From assembly GCA_946404865.1 (NCBI GenBank), contig CAMJFC010000012.1, positions 1 to 57,657 on the forward strand: a stretch of 57,657 bases of DNA, given 5' to 3'. The translations under genes and the position numbers were made by a program. The notes beneath the pieces were generated by a model that saw only the letters and a list, made by a program, of their open reading frames with translations, was not told where the DNA came from and searched no databases. The first letter of the stretch is position 1. Every line of letters begins with the position of its first letter. The DNA is from an uncultured Prevotellaceae bacterium. GTDB taxonomy: Bacteria; Bacteroidota; Bacteroidia; Bacteroidales; Bacteroidaceae. Of this stretch, positions 15,752 to 22,890 are shown in pieces.

Positions 15752-16918
15752 CTAACATATGACCCTCGCTTTGTAAAAGGCGCGAGTGGCGAACAGGAAG
15801 AGTGCCACTCCGACCGCATTGACCGCGACGACGGTCCAGAAAGCTGCCTGATAACCGAAGACCTCCGCCACCACCCCACCGACGAGGATACCGAAACCGA
15901 AACCGAGGTCCCACGCCGTGAGAATCGACGAATTGGCCGTTCCCCGTTGGTTATTGCGAGCCACAGAGATAAACATATTGAGGAAAGCCGGGTACATGTG
16001 GCCGTTGCCCAGTCCGATGAGAACCGCCGAGAGATAATACCCCCACGCATTGGGCACCATGACAAAGAGGAGATAGCCTAACAGCGAGATACAGACTCCT
16101 TCGGCCGCATTTTGCGTCAGTCGTCCTTTCCTGAGTCCTGCCGCCCCTTGCAAGCGCGAGACTACCAGTCCGGCACTGAGAATCAGGAAATAGGTGCCCG
16201 TGCCGCCCGTGATGCCCATCTCCTCTTTGCTGTAGATGGCCAGATAATTACTGAGGACACCGAAGCAGAAACTGAAAAAAGCGATGTTGAGCGCCAAGAG
16301 CCACGCCCTTGTGAGGAAGAACCTGTCGAGAGACAATTTGCGCTTGTCAGGCACTATCGCCTTGACAGGCACTTTGACCGTCATGTCTACCACCATCCCC
16401 GTGCCCGCCACAGCTAACGCTATCCAGAACAGGATATTGAAATCGCCCGTGACCTCATAGATGTAGATGGCCATAGAAGGAGCGACCGCCATGGCCAGGT
16501 TGTTGCCCAGTCCGTAGAAGCCCATCCCCTCGTTTCTCCGTTCCGACGGCAGTACGTCAATCGCCACCGTCTGATTGGCCACGGTGAGCGCCCCGAACGG
16601 TGCCCCGTGCAATGTGCGCACAATCGCGAACATCAGCAGCGTGGAAGCCGCGATATAGCCGGCGAAGAAAATGAAAAAGAGGAAAAAGAAGGTGAGCAAC
16701 ACCTTGCGCCGGTTGAAACTATCGACGATGAACCCGCTGAAGGGGCGGATGAAAAGTGCCGCCCAGGTGTAACCCGAGAGCACAATGCCAATCGTGTCCT
16801 TCGTCGCAGCGAACTCATCGCTGAGATAAAGAGGCAGCAGTGGTGTCAAGAGATAAAAGGCGAAGTATAGCGTGAAGTTGGCTATCATCACCTTGATGTA
16901 ATTGGTGTTCCAGAGCAT
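15752..16918 (-). CDS. MFS transporter
   Basis: Major facilitator superfamily transporter (388 aa) with about 12 predicted membrane segments. The motif-A-like loop between segments 2 and 3 is GFIVDSFNRRKVLL. Other features are RTLHGAPFGALTVANQ in segment 4 and a cytoplasmic central loop (VKVPVKAIVPDKRKLSLDRF). It resembles drug or sugar efflux members, but no substrate can be named. Its start codon shares one base with the stop codon of the upstream beta-flower gene (TGATG at 16918), which indicates translational coupling. The 3' flank is the repeat-rich gap. Confidence 0.9.
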   Translation of the reverse strand: MLWNTNYIKVMIANFTLYFAFYLLTPLLPLYLSDEFAATKDTIGIVLSGYTWAALFIRPFSGFIVDSFNRRKVLLTFFFLFFIFFAGYIAASTLLMFAIVRTLHGAPFGALTVANQTVAIDVLPSERRNEGMGFYGLGNNLAMAVAPSMAIYIYEVTGDFNILFWIALAVAGTGMVVDMTVKVPVKAIVPDKRKLSLDRFFLTRAWLLALNIAFFSFCFGVLSNYLAIYSKEEMGITGGTGTYFLILSAGLVVSRLQGAAGLRKGRLTQNAAEGVCISLLGYLLFVMVPNAWGYYLSAVLIGLGNGHMYPAFLNMFISVARNNQRGTANSSILTAWDLGFGFGILVGGVVAEVFGYQAAFWTVVAVNAVGVALFLFATRAFYKARVIC

Positions 16919-17331
16919 CAGAAGAAGTCAAAGAAGAAGAATACGGCCGCCCACGCCTTCTTCACCCCTCTGGCCGAGCCGATATAGGCGTTAGACGCAT
17001 TCCGCACCGTGCCATCGCTCTCCACCTTGCCGATATAAGAGTTCGAGGCGCTTCTGACGGTGCCGTCGCTCTCAATCCTGCCCATATAACTGTTAGAGGC
17101 ATTGCGGATGGTGCCATCGCTCTCAATCTTGCCCATATAACTGTTGGAGGCGTTGCGGATGGTGCCGTTGCTTTCAATCCTGCCCACATAGCTGTTGGAG
17201 GAACTGCGAACCGTTCCGTTACTGTCGATAGACCCGATGTAGCTGTTGGAGGAGCTACGGAGTGTCTGTGCCGTGGCCGTCACGGACAAGAGTGCCGACA
17301 TCAAAGCGAATAAAAGAACTATTCTTTTCAT
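16918..17331 (-). CDS. Secreted beta-flower-like repeat protein (137 aa)
   Basis: A signal peptide (1-21, ending ATAQ) is followed by about six near-identical repeats of about 16 residues with the pattern SNSYxGxIESDGTxRxA (about residues 24-118). The protein ends with a hydrophobic, phenylalanine-rich tail (WAAVFFFFDFF). Architecture and tail match the '5-fold beta-flower' proteins of Bacteroidetes, small secreted or surface proteins of unknown role. The repeats are also near-identical at DNA level, so unit number could vary by slippage or recombination. It is translationally coupled to the MFS gene through TGATG. A minus-strand -7 box lies at 17360-17367. Confidence 0.75.
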   Translation of the reverse strand: MKRIVLLFALMSALLSVTATAQTLRSSSNSYIGSIDSNGTVRSSSNSYVGRIESNGTIRNASNSYMGKIESDGTIRNASNSYMGRIESDGTVRSASNSYIGKVESDGTVRNASNAYIGSARGVKKAWAAVFFFFDFF

Positions 17332-17359
17332 ATTTTCGGTGGTTTTTGATTTCTGTTTG

Positions 17360-17367
17360 CAAAGATA
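17360..17367 (-). promoter_or_regulatory. -7 box TATCTTTG for the beta-flower/MFS genes
   Basis: On the minus strand TATCTTTG lies 28 nt before the start codon at 17331. Confidence 0.55.
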
Positions 17368-17543
17368 AACAATCCTAAAGAAAGAGAAAAGGGTAAATCC
17401 CTATTTTTTGTAGGAGTTTAGGAGTTTGGGAATATGGACAATAGTTTTGGGGAGTAAAGTAGTGAAGGATGGAAATTGTAAACGATTTCGGTAGTTATAA
17501 CATTTTTTATTGGTTAAAGGCGGGATAATACGATATTTTTTCG

Positions 17544-17551
17544 TAAATTTG
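17544..17551 (+). promoter_or_regulatory. -7 box TAAATTTG upstream of the GH28-GH105 gene
   Basis: TAAATTTG fits TAnnTTTG and gives a leader of about 80 nt to the ATG at 17640. The rest of the 308-bp divergent gap (17332-17639) shows nothing else notable. A regulator-binding site is likely near here, because this is the first gene of the pectin locus, but I could not identify one. Confidence 0.45.
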
Positions 17552-17639
17552 CCACGTCGTATGTAGATACGTCAATCAAACTACTCTATAACAACCCATA
17601 TTTAGCGGACAAATCAAAAAAACTAAAAACATAGAAACC

Positions 17640-20222
17640 ATGATGAAAAAAGGCCTGAGCATCCTCATTTGCATGCTGTTCCCCTTGTCACTTCTGGCAC
17701 AGTGGGACACCGAGTACAAGACCCTGGAGAAGAGCATCCGTCAACTGACCTTCCCTGACCGCACCTTCCCCATCACCAAGTACGGAGCCAAACTGACCAA
17801 CACGCCTGCCAAGAACCAGCAAGCCATCAACAAAGCCATCGACGCCTGTTCGAAAGCAGGCGGCGGCCGGGTGATTGTTCCCGCCGGCACTTGGACCACA
17901 GGTGCAATCCGTCTGAAGAGCCATGTGAACTTAGTGGTGGAGAAAGATGCCACCCTGCTGTTCGCCTTCGACCGCACCCTCTATCCTGAGGTGCTGACCC
18001 GATGGGAAGGGTTGGACTGTTGGAACTATTCGCCGCTGATTTACGCCTACGATGAGACCGATGTGGCCATCACCGGCGAGGGCACCATCGACGGCAACGG
18101 CTCGAACGAGACCTGGTGGCCGATGTGCAGCAACCCCCGTTTCGGATGGACAGAGCAGACCACGGAGTATCAGAAACTGACGCGCCCGCGCCTGTTGCAG
18201 TTGGCCGAGGACGGCGCTGATGTCAACGAACGCCACTTCGGCATGGGTCAGGCTCTGCGCCCGCAGCTCATCAACCTGTATAAGTGCGAGGGCATCCTCA
18301 TCGAGAATGTGACCCTGTTGCGCTCGCCGTTCTGGGTGATTCACCCGTTGCTGAGCAAGGATGTTACCGTGCGCGGTGTGAAGATTTGGAACGAAGGTCC
18401 CAACGGCGACGGTTGCGACCCCGAGTCATGCGACCGTGTGCTGATTGAGAACTGCCTGTTCCACACGGGCGACGACTGCATCGCCATCAAGAGCGGGCGC
18501 AATGCCGACGGTCGTAAGTGGAACATCCCGAGTCAGAATATCATCGTGCGCAACTGCACGATGGAAGACGGTCACGGCGGCGTGGTCATCGGCAGTGAGA
18601 TTTCCGGCGGTTGCCGCAACGTGTTTGTGGAGAACTGCAAGATGGACTCCCCCAACCTGGACCGTGTGCTGCGCATCAAGACCAACTCATGCCGCGGAGG
18701 TGTGATTGAGAATGTGTATTTCCGCAACGTCGAGGTAGGCCAGTGCAAGGAATCGGTGCTCCGCATCAACCTGAACTACGAGCCGAAAGAAGTGTGCTGC
18801 CGCGGGTTCTACCCCACCGTGCGCAATGTGTACATGGAGAATGTGACCTGTCAGAAGAGCCGCTACGGCATGCGTCTGAACGGTCTTGATGAAGTGGATA
18901 ACATCTACAACATCAACATCAAGAACTGCCAGTTCAATGGTGTCTGGGACAGCCCGATGGAGCGCACGGGCAACAGCCACGACCTGCATTTCGACAACCT
19001 GACCATCAATGGTTCGCAGTTACTCTCGGAGATGCCTTATGAGCACTACAGCGAATGGATGGCACGTTCTGAGATGGCCCGCGTGGCTCACCCCTATCTG
19101 CTCGACTTCTCGAAGAAACCCAAATGGAGTTATGTAATGGGCGTAGAGTTGGAAGGTATCCTTGACGCTTACCTTACTTATAAAGACGAGAAGATTCTCA
19201 ACTACCTGAAAGAATACTGCGCCGAGATGATTGACGAGAAGGGCAACATCACCGGATATAAATATGAAGACTTCAACCTCGACAATGTTCGTACTGCCCG
19301 TTTTGTCTATCGCATGTACGAGCTGTTCCCAGAGGAGAAGAACCTGAAGGCGCTGAAGACGCTGTATAAGCAACTGGAGAAACAGCCCCGCACCAAAGAG
19401 GGCGTGTGGTGGCACAAAGCCATCTACGCCAATCAGGTGTGGTTGGACGGCATCTACATGGGACTGCCCTTCTACACCTATGCCGCTGCCGGATTGAAAG
19501 GCAAGAAAGGCAAGAAAGCCAAGAAATATTACGACGACGCCGTGGACCAGATCACCAAGACCGACCGCCGCACTTACGATGCCAAGACGGGACTGTGGAA
19601 ACACGCCTGGGACGAGACGCACAGCATCTTCTGGGCCAACAAAGAGACCGGTCTGTCGCAGCACACCTGGGCCCGTGCACTGGGTTGGTATGTCATGGCC
19701 ATGATTGAGGTGCTCGATGCGCTGCCTCAGGATTATGCCCGCCGTGGCGAGGTCATCGACCTGTTCCGCCGCGCGATGGCAGCCGTGGTGAAATATCAGG
19801 ACAAGGAGAGCGGCGTGTGGTATGATGTATTGGACGTGAAAGACGACCGCAACTATCTCGAGGCCACCGCCTCGTCGATGTTCACCTACTGCCTGTTGAA
19901 AGGTGCCCGTTTAGGTTATCTGGATGAGAGTTACCGTGAGGTCGGTGTGAAGGCTTACGAGGGCATCATCAAGCACTTCATCCGTGTGGATCAGGACAAG
20001 ACCATCTCGTTGACCAACTGCTGTTCGGTATCGGGCTTAGGTCCTGAGAGTAACCCCAAAAGAGACGGTTCGTTCGAGTATTACATGAGCGAGCCCATCC
20101 GCGACAATGACGCCAAGGGTGTGGGTCCGTTCATCTGGTCATCATTAGAGATGGAGCGCCTGGGATACACCACAGCCGGCAGTAAAAAAACCTACGATGC
20201 CTCTGGCGATTTCCAAGGATAA
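17640..20222 (+). CDS. GH28-GH105 fusion: polygalacturonase plus unsaturated galacturonyl hydrolase
   Basis: Secreted two-enzyme protein (860 aa; signal peptide 1-20, ending LLAQ). Residues about 40-455 are a GH28 beta-helix with all four signatures: NGDGCD (D257), GDD (D278, D279), GHG (H312) and RIK (R345, K347). Residues about 475-850 are a GH105 (alpha/alpha)6 domain: VWLDGIYMGLPF (D603, likely catalytic), WARALGWYVMAMIEVLDALP and the C-terminal block GVGPFIWSSLEMERLG. GH28 hydrolyses polygalacturonate. GH105 removes the delta-4,5-unsaturated uronic acid from the non-reducing end of lyase products. The fusion therefore couples glycosidase cleavage with clean-up of lyase products from the neighbouring PL1 enzymes. 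No type IX-like tail is seen, unlike its neighbours. The PL1 gene starts 110 bp downstream, probably on the same transcript. Confidence 0.93.
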   Translation: MMKKGLSILICMLFPLSLLAQWDTEYKTLEKSIRQLTFPDRTFPITKYGAKLTNTPAKNQQAINKAIDACSKAGGGRVIVPAGTWTTGAIRLKSHVNLVVEKDATLLFAFDRTLYPEVLTRWEGLDCWNYSPLIYAYDETDVAITGEGTIDGNGSNETWWPMCSNPRFGWTEQTTEYQKLTRPRLLQLAEDGADVNERHFGMGQALRPQLINLYKCEGILIENVTLLRSPFWVIHPLLSKDVTVRGVKIWNEGPNGDGCDPESCDRVLIENCLFHTGDDCIAIKSGRNADGRKWNIPSQNIIVRNCTMEDGHGGVVIGSEISGGCRNVFVENCKMDSPNLDRVLRIKTNSCRGGVIENVYFRNVEVGQCKESVLRINLNYEPKEVCCRGFYPTVRNVYMENVTCQKSRYGMRLNGLDEVDNIYNINIKNCQFNGVWDSPMERTGNSHDLHFDNLTINGSQLLSEMPYEHYSEWMARSEMARVAHPYLLDFSKKPKWSYVMGVELEGILDAYLTYKDEKILNYLKEYCAEMIDEKGNITGYKYEDFNLDNVRTARFVYRMYELFPEEKNLKALKTLYKQLEKQPRTKEGVWWHKAIYANQVWLDGIYMGLPFYTYAAAGLKGKKGKKAKKYYDDAVDQITKTDRRTYDAKTGLWKHAWDETHSIFWANKETGLSQHTWARALGWYVMAMIEVLDALPQDYARRGEVIDLFRRAMAAVVKYQDKESGVWYDVLDVKDDRNYLEATASSMFTYCLLKGARLGYLDESYREVGVKAYEGIIKHFIRVDQDKTISLTNCCSVSGLGPESNPKRDGSFEYYMSEPIRDNDAKGVGPFIWSSLEMERLGYTTAGSKKTYDASGDFQG

Positions 20223-20332
20223 ATACTGCATGCACGGAAGATATAAGTAGTTAAAAGAAGATAGCCTCTTCACAGTGGCGAAGATAGAGTAACAATAAAA
20301 ACATTAAGAAAACAATAACACAGGATTCAAAG

Positions 20333-22609
20333 ATGAAAAAACTATTACTATTATTGGTGGCCGTGCTGACTGCCGGTATGGCACTGGCACAGGATGTGCC
20401 TGCCTTCCCCGGTGCAGAAGGTCACGGTCGCTATGTGACTGGCGGTCGCGGGGGCGTGGTGCGCCATGTGACCAACCTGAACGACTCCGGCACAGGTTCG
20501 CTGCGTGCTGCCGTGAGCGGTGCGAGTTACAAAATCGTGGTGTTCGACGTGGCTGGCGTGATAGCCCTGAAGAGCGACCTCTACATCGGAGCCAACACCA
20601 CCATCGAGGGTCAGACCGCCCCGTCACCCGGTATCACGCTGCGCTATTACACCGTGCGTCCGGGAGCCAACAACATCATCCGCTTCATGCGTTTCCGCCG
20701 CGGTCAGGAGAAGAACATCAACGACGGCGCTGATGCCACCTGGCAGACCAACGTGACGGGACTCATCCTCGACCACTGCTCCTTCTCGTGGTCCATCGAC
20801 GAGGTCGCCTCGTTTTACGACAACAACAACTTCACCATGCAGTGGTGTACGTTGGGTGAAAGCTTAGTACATCCCGGTCACTCGAAAGGTGCCCACGGCT
20901 ACGGTGGCATCTGGGGCGGCAAATTAGCCTCATTTCACCACAACATGATTGTGCACGTGGCCAACCGCTCACCCCGTTTCTGCGGAGCCCGCTACGGTTG
21001 GACCGGTTATAACAAAAACCAGTTGTACGACAAGTACAAATGGGAGAACTCCATCCAAGCCGAGATGGTGGATTACCGTAACTGCGTGGTGTATAACTGC
21101 GGCAACGGCTGCTACGGCGGTCCTGGCGGCGGACGCATCAACTTCGTGAACAACTATTACAAGACCGGGCCGGCAGCCAAGACCAGTCGTCTGACCACGG
21201 TGACGGTAGGCGCAAGCGGCAACTCCACCCCAGAAGCCTACTACGGCATGACCAGCCGCTACTACCTGAACGGCAACCAGTTGGACAACAATGCTGATGC
21301 CGGTTGGGACAAGGTCACTTACGACAGCGGCACCTACCTCATCGACGGCGAGCGTTGGTCGAAAGACCCCAACCACTATAACGGCAGCGACGTAGAGTAC
21401 AAACAGAATGCCAACGGCGAGGACTGTGTGCGCATCCGTTTGGACGAACCCATCGACGCTGGCGATGTGACGACCCACAGTGCCGCCCAGGCCTACGAGA
21501 AGGTGCTGGCCTACGCAGGTGCACGTATGTACCGCGACGATGTGGACCAGCGTTATGTGCGCGAGACCACCGACGGCACCTGCACCTATAAAGGCAGTGC
21601 CACCTCTTATGTGGATAACGGCACAACGAAGAGCTGCACCCCCACTCTGGGCCGCATCGACTTAGTGAGCGACGTGAACGGTTATACCGAAGAGAACTTC
21701 GGCACTGGCAGCCGTCCCACCGGCTATGACACCGACAACGACGGTATGCCCGACGCATGGGAGACCGCCAATGGTCTGGACCCCAACGATGCCAACGACG
21801 CGAAGACCTTCACCCTCGACCCGAAGGGCTGGTACACGAACATCGAGGTGTATTGCAACGCTATCGTCGAGGACCTGATTAAGGCTCAGAACGCTGACGC
21901 CGAGGACGCTGTCGATGAGTATTATCCCACGGTGGCCAAGGCCCAAGGCATCAATTACTACAGCGGTGAGCTACTGCCCGACCCCAATGACAATCCCGGC
22001 GGCGGTGACGATCCTGTCGAGGGTGTGGACGTGGAATACACCATTGCCCAGAGCACCTACGTCAGCGACGTCAGCAAGACCGAGTGGAGTTTTGCAGGCG
22101 ACATCACCGTGAGCAACAGCAAGGACAAAGCCTACGCAACAGGTTTTGAAGATGGCATCAAGTATAGCGCCGGCGTGCAATATACCGTGAACCTGCCCTC
22201 AGGCGTGACCATCGACAAAGCCACCTTCACTGGTTACGACAACTATGCCGAAGTGGATGCCTACTTGAGCGAACTGAACGGCACAGGGTATGGCAGCACG
22301 GATTATGTGTTCCCGCAGAAGAACGCAAGCGGCGACTACTTCGTCAAGAGCTATACCGTGGAGACGAATGCCAGTGGCAAAATGACGTTCACACCTGCCG
22401 GCAAGCAGACAGTATGGGTCATCACCCTGAACGGCAAATCGACGAGCACGGGCATCGCCGACAACATGGCGGAGGGTCACGTCCTGCGCACGTCCTACTA
22501 TGATGTGACAGGCAAGGAGCTGAAGAATCCGTATGCCGCTAAGGGACTTATCATTAAGGTGGAGCGGTTGTCGAACGGCAAGGTGCAAACCACGAAGATG
22601 ATAAGGTAA
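20333..22609 (+). CDS. Pectate lyase, PL1 family, multidomain
   Basis: Secreted pectate lyase (758 aa; signal 1-19, ending ALAQ). Residues about 23-460 are a PL1-type right-handed beta-helix: FPGAEGHGRYVTGGRGG, LILDHCSFSWSIDE, GHSKGAHGYGGIWGG and ANRSPRFCGARYGW. A calcium-binding thrombospondin-3-like loop follows (DTDNDGMPDAWETANGLDPND, about 464-485). An acidic, glycine-rich linker near 550 leads to a beta-sandwich of about 150 residues. The C-terminal tail (YYDVTGKELKNP ... KGLIIKVERLSNGK) resembles a type IX secretion sorting domain. It would cut homogalacturonan by beta-elimination. It lies between the GH28-GH105 gene and the repeat protein and is followed by GC-rich repeats and a terminator (22726-22768). 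Confidence 0.92.
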   Translation: MKKLLLLLVAVLTAGMALAQDVPAFPGAEGHGRYVTGGRGGVVRHVTNLNDSGTGSLRAAVSGASYKIVVFDVAGVIALKSDLYIGANTTIEGQTAPSPGITLRYYTVRPGANNIIRFMRFRRGQEKNINDGADATWQTNVTGLILDHCSFSWSIDEVASFYDNNNFTMQWCTLGESLVHPGHSKGAHGYGGIWGGKLASFHHNMIVHVANRSPRFCGARYGWTGYNKNQLYDKYKWENSIQAEMVDYRNCVVYNCGNGCYGGPGGGRINFVNNYYKTGPAAKTSRLTTVTVGASGNSTPEAYYGMTSRYYLNGNQLDNNADAGWDKVTYDSGTYLIDGERWSKDPNHYNGSDVEYKQNANGEDCVRIRLDEPIDAGDVTTHSAAQAYEKVLAYAGARMYRDDVDQRYVRETTDGTCTYKGSATSYVDNGTTKSCTPTLGRIDLVSDVNGYTEENFGTGSRPTGYDTDNDGMPDAWETANGLDPNDANDAKTFTLDPKGWYTNIEVYCNAIVEDLIKAQNADAEDAVDEYYPTVAKAQGINYYSGELLPDPNDNPGGGDDPVEGVDVEYTIAQSTYVSDVSKTEWSFAGDITVSNSKDKAYATGFEDGIKYSAGVQYTVNLPSGVTIDKATFTGYDNYAEVDAYLSELNGTGYGSTDYVFPQKNASGDYFVKSYTVETNASGKMTFTPAGKQTVWVITLNGKSTSTGIADNMAEGHVLRTSYYDVTGKELKNPYAAKGLIIKVERLSNGKVQTTKMIR

Positions 22610-22680
22610 AAGCCCCCTCCGCGACCCTCCCCGAGGGGAGGTAAAAGCCCCTACCCCAACCCTCCCCGGGGAGGGAGTAG
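22607..22680 (+). repeat. GC-rich dispersed repeat, two copies
   Basis: GTAAAAGCCCC occurs twice with CCCTCCCCGAGGGGAGG and CCCTCCCCGGGGAGGG cores. Same family as 2943-3008, 15419-15495 and 25380-25414. The first copy overlaps the stop codon of the PL1 gene. Confidence 0.8.
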
Positions 22681-22725
22681 AATGCGAAGAGCTCAGGAGG
22701 AGGGGCAATGATGTTCACGAGTTTT

Positions 22726-22768
22726 ACGGATGATAGCGGCAAAGGTGACCGCCATCATCCGTTTTTTT
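22726..22768 (+). terminator. Intrinsic terminator after the PL1 gene
   Basis: ACGGATGAT (22726-22734) and GCGG pair with CCGC and ATCATCCGT, followed by a run of seven T (22762-22768). Confidence 0.8.
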
Positions 22769-22817
22769 GTTGTTGATAAGGATGAACTGTTTTTTTGAAA
22801 AAATAAACCACGTAAAC

Positions 22818-22849
22818 GTTGTAGGTATAAGAATAAATGTTTATCTTTG
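22818..22849 (+). promoter_or_regulatory. Promoter for the repeat protein (GTTG, 20 nt, TATCTTTG)
   Basis: TATCTTTG (22842-22849) is a perfect -7 box; GTTG at 22818-22821 is one base off the -33 box at 20-nt spacing. Transcription would start about 35 nt before the ATG at 22891. This argues against the upstream in-frame ATG at 22837, which lies between the two boxes. Confidence 0.65.
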
Positions 22850-22890
22850 CACCAAATCTATCATTATTATTAACTAAAAACAAAAAATTT

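Noticed and set aside
15418..16065. Minus-strand open frame running from the MFS gene into the repeat-rich gap
   Set aside because: Out of frame with the MFS protein and made of serine/arginine-rich low-complexity sequence from the repeats.
22837..22890. Longer N-terminus (MFIFAPN...) for the repeat protein
   Set aside because: The ATG falls between the -33 and -7 boxes and precedes a clean signal peptide.
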